Notes under the pieces: model-generated
What the model saw: the letters and a program-made list of their open reading frames with translations, nothing else
Told to the model about the DNA's origin: nothing
The model's database searches: none
In this document: piece by piece, positions 23,487 through 32,616 of the stretch
Layout of the letters: each line of letters begins with the position of its first letter
Position numbering within the stretch: position 1 is the stretch's first letter
Made by a program: the position numbers and the translations under genes
Origin: Gemmatimonadota bacterium
GTDB lineage: Bacteria; Gemmatimonadota; Gemmatimonadetes; Gemmatimonadales; GWC2-71-9
DNA length: 64,000 bases
NCBI GenBank assembly: GCA_003169895.1
Contig: PNAE01000012.1
Location: 175,067-239,066, forward strand
Direction: 5' to 3'

Positions 23487-25256
23487 ATGCCAGGCACCGA
23501 AACCGCCGATACCCCCGTGCATCTCGAGACACCCACCAGTCTGCGCGTGCGCGTCGACCTGTACGACGAGGAGTACTCCGACCAGGAGTACCAGGACATG
23601 CTTGCCCTGTACGAGGGCACCATGTCGCAGATCGTCGAAGGGGAGATCGTCAAGTCGAAGATTCTCCGGATCACCGACAACGCCGTGATCCTGGATGTGG
23701 GCTTCAAGTCCGAAGGCTCCGTCCCGCTCGACGAATTCAAGGACCCGCAGAACCTGCAGGTTGGCGACGAGGTCGAAGTGTTCCTCGAGCATCTCGAGGA
23801 CCAGGAAGGCGCCGTCGTCCTGTCGAAAAAGAAGGCCGACTTCATGCGGGTCTGGGAGAAGATTCGCCAGGCGCACGAAAGCGACCAGCCGGTGGAAGGC
23901 ACCCTGATGAAGAAGATCAAGGGTGGCGTGGTCGTGAATCTGATGGGCGTCGACGCGTTCCTGCCCGGGTCGCAGATCGCGTTGCGCCGCGTGCCGAACA
24001 TCGACGAGTTGCTGGGCCAGACCTACGAGTTCAAGATCATCAAGCTCAACAAGCGCCGCCGCAACATCGTCGTGTCGCGCCGCGTGATCCTCGAGAACGA
24101 GCGGGCGCACAAGCGCGAGCATCTGATGAAGGAGCTCGAAGTCGGCCAGGTGCGGAAGGGCGTCGTCAAGAACATCACCGACTTCGGCGCCTTCATCGAT
24201 CTCGGCGGCGTTGACGGCTTGTTGCACATCACCGACATGTCGTACGGCCGGGTGTCGCACCCCAGCGAACTGGTCAGCATCGGGAAGGACGTCGAAGTCA
24301 AGATCCTCGACATCGACTGGCAGCGCGAGCGCATTTCGCTCGGCATGAAGCAGTTGCAGTCCTATCCGTGGCAGAACGTCGCCGAGAAGTATCCGATCGG
24401 CTCGCGCGTGCAGGGCAAGGTGGTGTCGATCACCAATTACGGCGCCTTCGTGGAACTCGAGCCGGGCATCGAAGGCCTGGTGCACATCAGCGAGATGAGC
24501 TGGACCCGCAACGTGCGCCACCCGAGCAAGATCGTGTCGATCGGCGAAACCATCGACGCCGTGGTACTCAAGGTCGACGAAGGCGAGGAGAAGATTTCGC
24601 TCGGCATGAAGCAGACCGAGCAGGATCCCTGGATGATCCTGCCGCTCAAGTATCCGGTCGGCACGCGACTCACCGGAAAGGTCCGCAACCTGACGTCGTT
24701 CGGCGCGTTCGTGGAGATCGAGCCTGGGATCGACGGCCTGATCCATATCTCCGACATGTCGTGGACCAAGCGGGTGCAGCACCCGTCCGAAGTGGTCAAG
24801 AAGGGCGACACGGTCGACGTCGTCATCCTGAACATCGACGCCGATAACAAACGGATCTCGCTCGGACTCAAGCAGGCGACCGAGGACCCGTGGCTCACGA
24901 TCGGCGAGCGGCTGCCGGTGGGCACCGAGCTGCGTGGCACGGTCTTGCGTCCGGTGGACAAGGGCATCGTGCTCGACCTCGGCAACGACATCGAGGGCTT
25001 CGCCCCGGTGTCGCAGATGGGTCTTCGGACCGACCAGAATCCGGAAGATGCGGTGGTCACCGGACAGCAGGTTGTGACCAAGATCCTCGAAGTCGACCCA
25101 ATCCACCACCGCGTGGTCGTGGCGATCATCGAGTATCCGGCCGATGGTATCCCCGAACCGGGCTCGATCCCGGTCGCGCCGGCGCCGCCGCCGGAGGACG
25201 ATGACACCGAAGGGTACGAACAGTACAAGGAGCTGGCGAACAAGCCGGTGGAATAA
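23487..25256 (+). CDS. rpsA: 30S ribosomal protein S1
   Basis: S1 delivers structured mRNAs to the 30S subunit. The 589-residue product contains six S1 repeats; the middle repeats each show the [22 protein letters not shown] / [22 protein letters not shown] pattern. The last repeat is more divergent, as usual. The tail is acidic and Pro-rich ([16 protein letters not shown]). ATG 23487 is used since an in-frame ATG at 23376 lies within the predicted promoter; a short AGGA precedes 23487 by 10 bases. Confidence 0.95.
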   Translation: MPGTETADTPVHLETPTSLRVRVDLYDEEYSDQEYQDMLALYEGTMSQIVEGEIVKSKILRITDNAVILDVGFKSEGSVPLDEFKDPQNLQVGDEVEVFLEHLEDQEGAVVLSKKKADFMRVWEKIRQAHESDQPVEGTLMKKIKGGVVVNLMGVDAFLPGSQIALRRVPNIDELLGQTYEFKIIKLNKRRRNIVVSRRVILENERAHKREHLMKELEVGQVRKGVVKNITDFGAFIDLGGVDGLLHITDMSYGRVSHPSELVSIGKDVEVKILDIDWQRERISLGMKQLQSYPWQNVAEKYPIGSRVQGKVVSITNYGAFVELEPGIEGLVHISEMSWTRNVRHPSKIVSIGETIDAVVLKVDEGEEKISLGMKQTEQDPWMILPLKYPVGTRLTGKVRNLTSFGAFVEIEPGIDGLIHISDMSWTKRVQHPSEVVKKGDTVDVVILNIDADNKRISLGLKQATEDPWLTIGERLPVGTELRGTVLRPVDKGIVLDLGNDIEGFAPVSQMGLRTDQNPEDAVVTGQQVVTKILEVDPIHHRVVVAIIEYPADGIPEPGSIPVAPAPPPEDDDTEGYEQYKELANKPVE

Positions 25257-25268
25257 CTCGGCGAGGCG

Positions 25269-25331
25269 TCATCCCGAGCGCAGCGAGGGATCGGCCTGCA
25301 ACGGGTCGATCCCTCGCTGCGCTTGGGATGA
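25269..25331. repeat. Intergenic inverted repeat with 25-bp stem
   Basis: Arm 25269-25293 pairs with 25307-25331 over 25 positions (24 Watson-Crick and one G-U) around a 13-base loop. The arm begins TCATCCCGAGCGCAGCG, a sequence type I know as a widely scattered bacterial intergenic repeat (TCATyCCGAGCG-AGCGAGGGATC). It lies 13 bases after the rpsA stop and may serve as its 3' structure. A smaller stem (25369-25375 with 25383-25389) follows. Confidence 0.85.
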
Positions 25332-25441
25332 TAGCGATTCGCCGTGCACCGAAAGTCCCGGCCGCTCAGCTCGCCCTCCTGCGGCGAGCCTGCCGGTGGG
25401 ACCTCATGGTGCATGGCGGCTTGTCATTAGACTTCAACCAC

Positions 25442-26995
25442 ATGACCGACATCCGAAAACGCCTCGACGACCTCCACCACCGGCAGGCCCAGGCCGAGGT
25501 GGGCGGTGGCGAACAGCGGGTTGCCCAACAGCACAAGAAGGGGAAGCTCACGGCGCGTGAGCGGCTCGACTTGCTGCTCGATCCGGACTCGTTCACCGAA
25601 CTCGACCGCTTCGTTACCCACCGTGCAACCGATTTCGGCATGGCGGCCAACCGGCCGCTTGGTGACGGCGTCGTCACCGGATGGGGCCGCATTGACGGCC
25701 GACTGGTGTACGTGTTCTCGCAGGACTTCACCGTCATCGGCGGATCGTTGTCGGAAACCAACGCGGCGAAGATCTGCAAGGTGATGGATCTAGCCGTGCG
25801 CAACGGCGCTCCCATTGTCGGCCTCAACGACTCGGGCGGCGCGCGCATCCAGGAAGGCGTTGCCTCGCTTGGCGGGTACGCCGACATCTTTCTGCGCAAC
25901 ACGCTGGCGTCCGGCGTGGTGCCGCAGATCTCCGCGGTGCTCGGGCCCTGCGCCGGGGGGGCGGTATACTCACCGGCGCTCACGGATTTCGTGTTCATGG
26001 TACGTGGCGTCAGCTACATGTACGTCACCGGTCCCGACGTCGTGAAGACCGTGACGCACGAGAAGGTTTCGCACAACGATCTCGGCGGCGCCGACGTGCA
26101 CGCGGAACTGTCCGGTGTTGCCCACTTCGTGCACGCCTCGGAGCCGGAATGCCTCAACGCCATCCGCACGCTGCTCTCGTTCCTGCCGCCGAATAACGTT
26201 GACGAGCCCCCAGGCGTCCCCGTCACCGATCCGGTCGACCGCCGCGAAGAGCGCCTGCTGGAGGTGATTCCCGACAGCCCCTCCAAGCCCTACGACATGC
26301 ACGAAGTGATTGGGCTCGTGGTCGACGACGGCGCGTTCATGGAGACGATGCCGGCGTTCGCCGGCAACATCCTCACCGGTTTCGCGCGGCTCGGTGGGCG
26401 CCCAGTCGGCCTCGTGGCGAACCAGCCGGCGGTGCTCGCCGGAGTGCTCGACATCAATGCGTCGGTCAAGGCGGCGCGCTTCATCCGCTTCTGCGATGCG
26501 TTCAATGTCCCGCTGGTGAGCTTTGTCGACGTGCCCGGCTTCCTGCCAGGCGTCGCTCAGGAACACGGGGGGATCATTCGCCATGGGGCAAAGTTGCTGT
26601 ATGCTTATTGCGAGGCGACCGTACCGAAGCTCACCGTCATCACGCGCAAGGCGTACGGTGGCGCGTACGATGTGATGAGCTCCAAGCACATACGCGGCGA
26701 CGTCAACCTGGCATGGCCGTGCGCCGAGATCGCGGTGATGGGTGCGAAGGGAGCTGTGGAAATCCTCTACAAGGATGAGATCGCAACATCGACCGATCGC
26801 GCCGCTGAAGTGGGCCGGAAGACCGCGGCGTACGAGGAGCTCTTCGCCACGCCCTATCAGGCCGCGGCGCGCGGCTACATTGACGATGTGATCGACCCAC
26901 GGGATACCCGGCCACGGCTCATCGACGCCCTGCAGACGCTGGGCACCAAGCGTGACCGGAACCCGCCGAAGAAGCATGGGTGTATCCCCCTGTGA
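25442..26995 (+). CDS. Acyl-CoA (propionyl/acetyl-CoA type) carboxylase, carboxyltransferase subunit
   Basis: The 517-residue product is a fused-type carboxyltransferase (AccD N-half and AccA C-half folds), with [60 protein letters not shown] and [28 protein letters not shown]. It transfers carboxyl from biotin to an acyl-CoA; PccB-like sequence suggests propionyl-CoA but does not exclude acetyl-CoA. Biotin carboxylase (27987) and carrier (30736) complete the enzyme. A TTAGAC box 9 bases before the ATG and no ribosome-binding site suggest a possible leaderless start. Confidence 0.93.
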   Translation: MTDIRKRLDDLHHRQAQAEVGGGEQRVAQQHKKGKLTARERLDLLLDPDSFTELDRFVTHRATDFGMAANRPLGDGVVTGWGRIDGRLVYVFSQDFTVIGGSLSETNAAKICKVMDLAVRNGAPIVGLNDSGGARIQEGVASLGGYADIFLRNTLASGVVPQISAVLGPCAGGAVYSPALTDFVFMVRGVSYMYVTGPDVVKTVTHEKVSHNDLGGADVHAELSGVAHFVHASEPECLNAIRTLLSFLPPNNVDEPPGVPVTDPVDRREERLLEVIPDSPSKPYDMHEVIGLVVDDGAFMETMPAFAGNILTGFARLGGRPVGLVANQPAVLAGVLDINASVKAARFIRFCDAFNVPLVSFVDVPGFLPGVAQEHGGIIRHGAKLLYAYCEATVPKLTVITRKAYGGAYDVMSSKHIRGDVNLAWPCAEIAVMGAKGAVEILYKDEIATSTDRAAEVGRKTAAYEELFATPYQAAARGYIDDVIDPRDTRPRLIDALQTLGTKRDRNPPKKHGCIPL

Positions 26996-27990
26996 TGCGC
27001 AGCGCTTGCCGTTCCGCGGCCGTCTGCTGCTTCGGCCTTCTCGCCGTGGCCGCCGCCGTGGCCGCGCAGACCCAGGTGGAAGGCGTGACCGCGGCCTCGG
27101 GCGCCGTGCAACGCGCTCGCGCCTTCATGCTTCAGGGCCAGCGCGATTCAGCGACCGAGCTCCTCGGCCGGCACCTGTCGCAGCAGCCCAACGACGGCCG
27201 CGCCTGGTTCTATCTGGGCTCGATCTACCTCGCCGAGGCCCAGCACTGGCACCGCGCCGGGCATCCACCCGAAACGTCGAGTGCCAGCTTGCTCGATTTC
27301 GCCAGCACGTCGTTCGAGCCCGCCCAGGAGTTGCTCACCGACTCCGGTGGCGTGTTCCGGGTGTTGGTTGCCGTCGAGCGCGCCGTGCTGCGCATCGAGA
27401 AGGCCGGCTGGGACAGTGTGGCCGCGAGAAAACTCGCGCCCGACGAACTGCCCTTGCCACCGGTCCTCGTTGAACTGGGTCGCAATCTCCTCGCCTCGTG
27501 TCCCAGAAACGGGGTGCTGCTGACCGCGTCACTGACCGAGACCGCCGCGGTGTGGGGCACCCGGTTGCTGGGCGAGCGTTCCGATCTGATCCTGCTCCGG
27601 GCCGACATGTATCAGTGGGACGCGCGGTACCGCACGCCCATGGCACGCGCACTCGGCGCCGACCCGGCCATGGATCTTGCCGGGGCGCTTGCGGTGGCCG
27701 CGCTTACGCGTCCCGTCTGCCTCGCGCCGGCGGTGGATTCGATCGCGGGGCCGGGACTCGCTTGGCACGCGAACCGCCTGGTCCTGGTCACCATGGCTCC
27801 GGCCGCGACGTTTGCACCGCCGCTCAGCATGTTCCACTTCGAGCGAACGGGCCTCGCCGGATCGGTCTGGACCGCGTCCGCGCGTGATGTCTACGATCTT
27901 GCGGCGCGCCGCAACCGTGCGCTGTGCACCACGCTGTTTGCCGCCACGGACGCACTGAACCCGCCAGCCATTCCCGCCTGCTCGCCATGA
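26995..27990 (+). CDS. Secreted TPR-like protein of unknown function
   Basis: I do not recognise a family. The 331-residue product has a signal peptide (residues 1-25, ending AVAAQ) and a segment around residues 40-80 that reads as a tetratricopeptide pair (ARAFMLQGQRDSATELLGRHLSQQPNDGRAWFYLGSIYLAE). The rest is helical with scattered Cys. Its start shares one base with the carboxyltransferase stop and its stop overlaps the biotin carboxylase start, so it is translated within the carboxylase operon although it should be exported. No catalytic motif was seen. Confidence 0.7.
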   Translation: MRSACRSAAVCCFGLLAVAAAVAAQTQVEGVTAASGAVQRARAFMLQGQRDSATELLGRHLSQQPNDGRAWFYLGSIYLAEAQHWHRAGHPPETSSASLLDFASTSFEPAQELLTDSGGVFRVLVAVERAVLRIEKAGWDSVAARKLAPDELPLPPVLVELGRNLLASCPRNGVLLTASLTETAAVWGTRLLGERSDLILLRADMYQWDARYRTPMARALGADPAMDLAGALAVAALTRPVCLAPAVDSIAGPGLAWHANRLVLVTMAPAATFAPPLSMFHFERTGLAGSVWTASARDVYDLAARRNRALCTTLFAATDALNPPAIPACSP

Positions 27991-29510
27991 CGGTGCCGCC
28001 CCGGTGGCGGGTCCTCGTCGCAAATCGCGGCGAGATCGCGCTGCGCATCATGCGTGCATGTCGCGATGAGGGACTAGAGACCGTCGCCGTGTATTCCGAC
28101 GCGGATCGCCACGCGCCGTTCGTGCGGGCCGCCGATCAGGCGATCCGGATCGGGCCGCCGGCACCGGCGGACAGCTACCTGCGCATCGATGCGCTGCTCG
28201 CCGCAGCAGCAGAAAGTGGTGCGGACGCCGTCCACCCTGGCTACGGATTCCTGTCCGAGCGGGCCGCGTTCGCGCAGGCGGTCGCCGATGCCGGCCTGAG
28301 TTTCGTCGGCCCATCGGCGGCGGCGATTGCGGCCATGGGCGACAAGACATCCGCGCGTCGGCTGATGGCGGCGGCCGGCGTCCCGATCGTGCCGGGCTCA
28401 GCGGACACGCTCAGCGACTCCGACGCGGCAGCCGCCATCGCCGCCGGCATCGGCTTTCCGGTGCTGGTCAAGGCCGTGGCCGGCGGCGGCGGGAAGGGCA
28501 TGCGCGTCGTTCGCCATCCTCGCGAACTCGGTGCAGCCCTCACCGCGGCATCGCGCGAAGCGGTCAAGGCATTCGGCGACGGCCGCGTCTATCTCGAGAA
28601 GTACATCGAGCGCCCGCGGCACGTGGAAATCCAGATCCTCGCCGATCATCAACGCACCATCCACGTCGGTGAGCGCGAGTGCTCGATCCAGCGCCGGCAT
28701 CAGAAGCTGGTCGAGGAAGCGCCATCGGTGGCGGTCACGCCGGCGCTCCGTGAGCGCATGGGCGCCGCAGCGATCGCCGCGGCGAGGGCAGTGGGTTATC
28801 GCGGCGCCGGGACCTGCGAGTTCCTGCTTGGCGCCGATGGCGAGTTCTATTTCCTCGAGATGAACACCCGGATTCAGGTCGAGCATCCGGTGACCGAAGC
28901 GGTCTACGGCGTCGACCTGGTGCGCGAGCAGCTCCGCATTGCTCGCGGCATGCCGATGTCGATCCCCGACGGTCCGGTCACGCCGCGCGGCTGGGCGATC
29001 GAATGCCGCATCACCAGCGAGGATCCCGCCAACGGGCTGTTGCCGAGTGCCGGCACGATCACCTGGATACGGGCCCCGGCCGGGCCGGGCGTGCGCTGGG
29101 AAAGCGGTGTCGAGTCCGGCTCCGAGGTCACGCTGTTCTACGATTCGATGCTGGCCAAGCTGATCGTGCACGCTGCCGACCGGCCCCGCGCAATCGATGT
29201 CATGCAACGCGCGCTGGCCGAGCTCGTGCTCGTTGGTGTGGCGACCAACATTCCATTTCACCGGCGCCTCCTCGCCGACTTGGACTTCGCCACCGGCGCA
29301 ATCGACATCCAGTTTCTCGAGCGCCGAGCGGACCTGCTCCTGCCGGCGGATGATGACGCGACCACGACCAGGCTGGCGATCGTCGCGGCGCTGCTCGCTG
29401 AAGAGCGGCGCGTGTCGCGTCGCACCGGCTCGCCACCGGTGTCGACCGGCGACTTGAATGTCGCGCGCAGCGCCTGGCGCGACACCGCGCGGCGTGACGC
29501 GTTGCGGTGA
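27987..29510 (+). CDS. Biotin carboxylase subunit of acyl-CoA carboxylase
   Basis: ATP-grasp enzyme that carboxylates the biotin carrier. The 507-residue product has VLVANRGEIALRIMRAC, ADAVHPGYGFLSERAAFA, the glycine loop KAVAGGGGKGMRVV, the ECSIQRRHQKLVEEAPS active segment, FLEMNTRIQVEHPVTE and the C-terminal YDSMLAKLIVHA. About 50 extra C-terminal residues resemble those of propionyl/methylcrotonyl-type alpha subunits, but the biotin domain is on a separate gene (30736). ATGA overlaps upstream; GTGA overlaps into the methyltransferase gene. Confidence 0.94.
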   Translation: MTVPPRWRVLVANRGEIALRIMRACRDEGLETVAVYSDADRHAPFVRAADQAIRIGPPAPADSYLRIDALLAAAAESGADAVHPGYGFLSERAAFAQAVADAGLSFVGPSAAAIAAMGDKTSARRLMAAAGVPIVPGSADTLSDSDAAAAIAAGIGFPVLVKAVAGGGGKGMRVVRHPRELGAALTAASREAVKAFGDGRVYLEKYIERPRHVEIQILADHQRTIHVGERECSIQRRHQKLVEEAPSVAVTPALRERMGAAAIAAARAVGYRGAGTCEFLLGADGEFYFLEMNTRIQVEHPVTEAVYGVDLVREQLRIARGMPMSIPDGPVTPRGWAIECRITSEDPANGLLPSAGTITWIRAPAGPGVRWESGVESGSEVTLFYDSMLAKLIVHAADRPRAIDVMQRALAELVLVGVATNIPFHRRLLADLDFATGAIDIQFLERRADLLLPADDDATTTRLAIVAALLAEERRVSRRTGSPPVSTGDLNVARSAWRDTARRDALR

Positions 29511-30739
29511 GCGAGGTACCGCCGGCGGTCACGGTCCGTGCGATTGCCGCGGGAGGCGACGGCGTCGCGACGCTCCCCGACGGACGCACCGTGTTCATCC
29601 CGCGCGCGGCGCCCGGTGACCGCGTCCGCGTGCGCGACGTCGAGTTGCACGCCCGCTTCGCCCGCGCCGAGATCGGCGAGCTGCTCGAGCCGGGACCCGG
29701 ACGTACCGCGCCGCCCTGTCCGCATTACGTGGCCGACTACTGCGGCGGCTGCCAGTTGATGCATCTCTCACCGGCTGTCCAGCTGTCGGTCAAGGCACGT
29801 ATTGTCGGTGACGCACTGCGGCGCATCGCACGTCTCGACGTCGGCGACCCGGAGATCGTGCCGTCCGCGGCCCCCTTCGGCTACCGGACCAAGGTCACGT
29901 TCACCATGCAAGAAGGCCGGCTCGGCTACCATCGCGCGAATCGGGCGGCGCGAGTGTTCGACGTGCACGAATGCCTCATCGCCGACGACGAAGTCCGCGC
30001 GTTGCACGCGGGACTGCGCGGCGCACGCCAATACCTGCCACAGCGCGATGCGCGCGTCGTGTTGCGGATCGATCGCGCCCACGGCCGGCACGTGATGGTG
30101 CTGACCGCGGCGGGCGACGCCTGGACGGGTGGCCCGCCGCTCCACCGCGCCTTGCTGCACAGCGGTCTGACCGCGGCGGTGTGGTGGCAACCGGAAGGCG
30201 GCCAGGCCCGAGTCGTTGCCGGAGCCGACACACCCTGGCCGGCGACGGTGTTCGAGCAGGTCCACCCGGCGATGGGCCGCACGGTTCGGGCAGCGGCGCT
30301 CGACGCGCTCGGCCCGGTCGCCGGTGTGGCGGTGTGGGACCTGTATGCCGGCATCGGCGAATCCAGCGCTGAACTCGCCGCGCGCGGTGCCACGGTCGAC
30401 AGCGTCGAGGCCGACGTCCGCGCGGTACGCCTGGCTGAGAGTCTCGGACCTTCCGGTCCACGACGTCATGCCGGACTTGTCGAAGATGCCGTGGCGACGC
30501 TGCCGCCGCCGCAGCTGATCCTCACCAATCCGCCACGCACTGGCATGGCGCAGCGTGCGACGAATGCGATCATGCAAGCGGGGGCGGATCGCATCGCATA
30601 TGTCTCGTGCGATCCCGCCACCCTGGGGCGCGACATCGCTCGATTGAGTGCCGGATACCAGCTCGCGAGCATCCGGGCGTTCGATCAGTTTCCTCAGACC
30701 GCGCACGTCGAATGCCTCGCCGTGCTGCAGCGGCGATGA
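29507..30739 (+). CDS. RlmD/TrmA-family RNA (uracil-C5) methyltransferase
   Basis: The 410-residue product has an N-terminal TRAM RNA-binding domain, a [4Fe-4S] cysteine set (C71, C79, C82 and C156), a SAM-binding domain (VWDLYAGIGESSAELAARGA), the NPPRTGM motif and the catalytic cysteine in YVSCDPATLGRDI. It most likely methylates 23S rRNA U1939 or U747, or a tRNA uracil; the exact target cannot be chosen. It sits between biotin carboxylase and carrier genes by overlaps at both ends, an odd place for an RNA enzyme. Confidence 0.88.
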   Translation: MSEVPPAVTVRAIAAGGDGVATLPDGRTVFIPRAAPGDRVRVRDVELHARFARAEIGELLEPGPGRTAPPCPHYVADYCGGCQLMHLSPAVQLSVKARIVGDALRRIARLDVGDPEIVPSAAPFGYRTKVTFTMQEGRLGYHRANRAARVFDVHECLIADDEVRALHAGLRGARQYLPQRDARVVLRIDRAHGRHVMVLTAAGDAWTGGPPLHRALLHSGLTAAVWWQPEGGQARVVAGADTPWPATVFEQVHPAMGRTVRAAALDALGPVAGVAVWDLYAGIGESSAELAARGATVDSVEADVRAVRLAESLGPSGPRRHAGLVEDAVATLPPPQLILTNPPRTGMAQRATNAIMQAGADRIAYVSCDPATLGRDIARLSAGYQLASIRAFDQFPQTAHVECLAVLQRR

Positions 30740-31260
30740 AGTACTTCGTGACCATCGGCGGACGAACGGTGATCGTTGAACTCGACGGTGAGATCGTCCG
30801 CGTCGATGGTTGCCAGGTGGCCGCGCAACTGGAGCACACGCCCGGGACGCCCGAAATCCGGATCGCGATCGATGGCGTCGCCACCACCGTTGCGGTCGAC
30901 GCGCGCGACCGCACGCTGTGGCGGCTGGTCGATCGGGGATCGGTGCGCGAAGTCGTCGTCGAGGACGAACGGACGCGGCAGATCCGGTTGCTGGCGGGGG
31001 CGGGGAAGGCGGTCGATGGCCATGCCGTCGTCAAGGCGCCCATGCCCGGATTGGTGCTCCGGCTCCTGGTTGCCGTTGGAGACGAGGTGACGGCCGGGAT
31101 GCCGTTGCTGGCGCTGGAAGCGATGAAGATGGAAAACGAACTCAAGGCAATCGGGTCCGGGAGGGTCACCGGCGTCCTCGTGCGGGCGGGTCAGGCCGTG
31201 GAGAAAGGGCAGAAGCTGCTCGAACTCGGGCCGCTGGGCCCGGCTATTCCGCTGGCGTAG
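30736..31260 (+). CDS. Biotin carboxyl carrier (biotinyl domain) protein
   Basis: The 174-residue product ends in a lipoyl/biotinyl domain with the biotinylation motif EAMKMEN (target K131) flanked by VKAPMPGLVL and GQAVEKGQKLLEL. The first ~90 residues resemble the BT-like linker of propionyl-CoA-type carboxylases rather than the AccB of the acetyl enzyme. It completes the operon that starts at 25442. ATGA overlap upstream. Confidence 0.92.
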   Translation: MKYFVTIGGRTVIVELDGEIVRVDGCQVAAQLEHTPGTPEIRIAIDGVATTVAVDARDRTLWRLVDRGSVREVVVEDERTRQIRLLAGAGKAVDGHAVVKAPMPGLVLRLLVAVGDEVTAGMPLLALEAMKMENELKAIGSGRVTGVLVRAGQAVEKGQKLLELGPLGPAIPLA

Positions 31261-31334
31261 GTCGTCGGTCCCGCCCGGCGCGCCGTCGGCGGCGCAAGAG
31301 AGCCTGAGCGGCCAAGGGGTCGCACGGTGTCGAC

Positions 31335-31364
31335 TTGCTCCAATCCCTTACCCCAGACTAACTT
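31335..31364 (+). promoter_or_regulatory. Predicted promoter of rplM-rpsI
   Basis: TTGCTC at 31335-31340 and TAACTT at 31359-31364 are separated by 18 bases. Initiation near 31371 leaves a leader of about 49 bases before rplM and excludes in-frame starts upstream. A small GC stem (GCGCCG/CGGCGC near 31280) precedes it and may end the carboxylase operon. Confidence 0.5.
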
Positions 31365-31419
31365 GGAAGGCTGGCTCCGAGTACCAAACCTGGATCACTA
31401 CCATTCGGAACTGACGGGA

Positions 31420-31872
31420 ATGAAGACTTTCAGCGCCAAGCAGTCCGACCTGCACCACGACTGGCACGTGGTCGACGCGACCGACGTGCCGCTCGGCCGT
31501 CTCGCCACGGCGGTCGCACAGCTCATTCGCGGCAAGCACAAGCCGACATTCACGCCGCACATGGACGGCGGCGACTTCGTCATCGTGCTCAACGCATCGA
31601 AGATCAAGCTCACCGGTCGCAAGGCGAGTCAGAAGACCTATTTCCGTCACACCGGGTACATGGGCCACGATCGCTACACGGTCGCGCAGGACCTGCTCGC
31701 CAAGCACCCGGATCGCGTCATCGAGAAGGCCGTCTTCGGCATGCTGCCGAAGAATTCGCTCGCCCGGCAGAAGCTGCGTACCAAGCTCAAGGTCTACGGC
31801 GGTGCGGAGCACCCGCACGTGGCGCAGCAGCCCAAGCCGCTCACCATCGTTTCCAACGCAAAGACCAACTGA
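31420..31872 (+). CDS. rplM: 50S ribosomal protein L13
   Basis: L13 is an early-binding 50S protein. The 150-residue product shows HVVDATDVPLGRLATAVAQLIRGKHKPTFTPHMDGGDFVIVLNASKI, HTGYMG and AVFGMLPKN, the family core. ATG 31420 is chosen because an in-frame start further up would precede the predicted transcription start. Its stop shares one base with the rpsI start. Confidence 0.96.
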   Translation: MKTFSAKQSDLHHDWHVVDATDVPLGRLATAVAQLIRGKHKPTFTPHMDGGDFVIVLNASKIKLTGRKASQKTYFRHTGYMGHDRYTVAQDLLAKHPDRVIEKAVFGMLPKNSLARQKLRTKLKVYGGAEHPHVAQQPKPLTIVSNAKTN

Positions 31873-32273
31873 TGGCGACTTCTTCCGAATTCCGCTGGCA
31901 GGCCGTCGGCCGCCGCAAGACAAGCGTGGCGCGCGTGTACCTCACGCCCGGCACCGGCAAGTGGGACGTCAACGGCCGCACCCTCGGCGATTATTTCCCG
32001 CGGCCATCGCTGGTGCAGCACATCCAGCAGCCGTTCACCGCGACCGACACGCTCGGCGCGTTTGATGTGATGGCGCATGTGAATGGTGGGGGCGTGGCGG
32101 GACAGGCCGGCGCGATGCGGCACGCCGTCGCGCGCGCATTGCTGGCCGCCGACCCGCAGCACCGGGCCAAGCTGCGCCCGGCGGGCCTCCTGACGCGCGA
32201 CCCGCGTGCCGTCGAGCGCAAGAAGCCGGGCCGGCCTGGTGCGCGCAAGCGGTTCCAATTCTCGAAACGGTAA
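31872..32273 (+). CDS. rpsI: 30S ribosomal protein S9
   Basis: The 133-residue product has AVGRRKTSVARVYLTPGTG, VNGGGVAGQAGAMRHAVARALL and the basic C-terminal tail GARKRFQFSKR that reaches the P-site tRNA. It is directly coupled to rplM (TGATG). The tail reads QFSKR, where E. coli S9 reads QFSKR as well. A GC-rich repeat begins right after the stop codon. Confidence 0.96.
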   Translation: MATSSEFRWQAVGRRKTSVARVYLTPGTGKWDVNGRTLGDYFPRPSLVQHIQQPFTATDTLGAFDVMAHVNGGGVAGQAGAMRHAVARALLAADPQHRAKLRPAGLLTRDPRAVERKKPGRPGARKRFQFSKR

Positions 32274-32317
32274 CTCTCGACTCGCCGGCGCGGCGCGCCG
32301 GCTTGCTCGGGTTGACG
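32274..32317 (-). repeat. GC-rich palindromic repeat, copy 1 (after rpsI)
   Basis: This ~44-base element holds the strong stem GCCGGCG/CGCCGGC. Read on the minus strand it matches the copy at 32470-32513 over most of its length (shared core CGAGC-AGCCGGCGC and GCGCCGGCGAGTCGAGA). It starts at the base after the rpsI stop and may act as its 3' hairpin. Confidence 0.7.
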
Positions 32318-32469
32318 GAATGGCAAAGGTCCGACGCAGATCGCACCATCGCACTATCGTGCCATGCTGGAGTCCCGCAGCAGCCCGGAGATGGCCTCCG
32401 GAACGAATCGGTCGGCCCGGAGCGAGCCATGATATGGCGGGTCGAGGGCCGAGGGACGCACGACACACG

Positions 32470-32513
32470 CGTCATTTCGAGCGAGCCGGCGCAACGCGCC
32501 GGCGAGTCGAGAA
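32470..32513 (+). repeat. GC-rich palindromic repeat, copy 2 (before rpsB)
   Basis: This opposed copy begins CGTCATTTCGAGCGAGC and has an 8-bp stem GCCGGCGC/GCGCCGGC around AAC. The start resembles that of the 25-bp inverted repeat at 25269. The ~150 bases between the two copies hold no plausible gene. The remaining ~100 bases before rpsB hold its GAGGAG site and no clear promoter. Confidence 0.7.
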
Positions 32514-32616
32514 ACGCGCAGACTTTCGCCTCCTGATGCTGTCGCGGGTGCCCTCCGGGGTCGCGGTAGCGCGTGACGGCTGGCGCTGAAACAACCACTT
32601 TGAGGAGTAGGAACGC

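Noticed and set aside
32303..32589. Small frames in the rpsI-rpsB gap
   Set aside because: They run through the palindromic repeats, lack ribosome-binding sites and show no protein-like composition.
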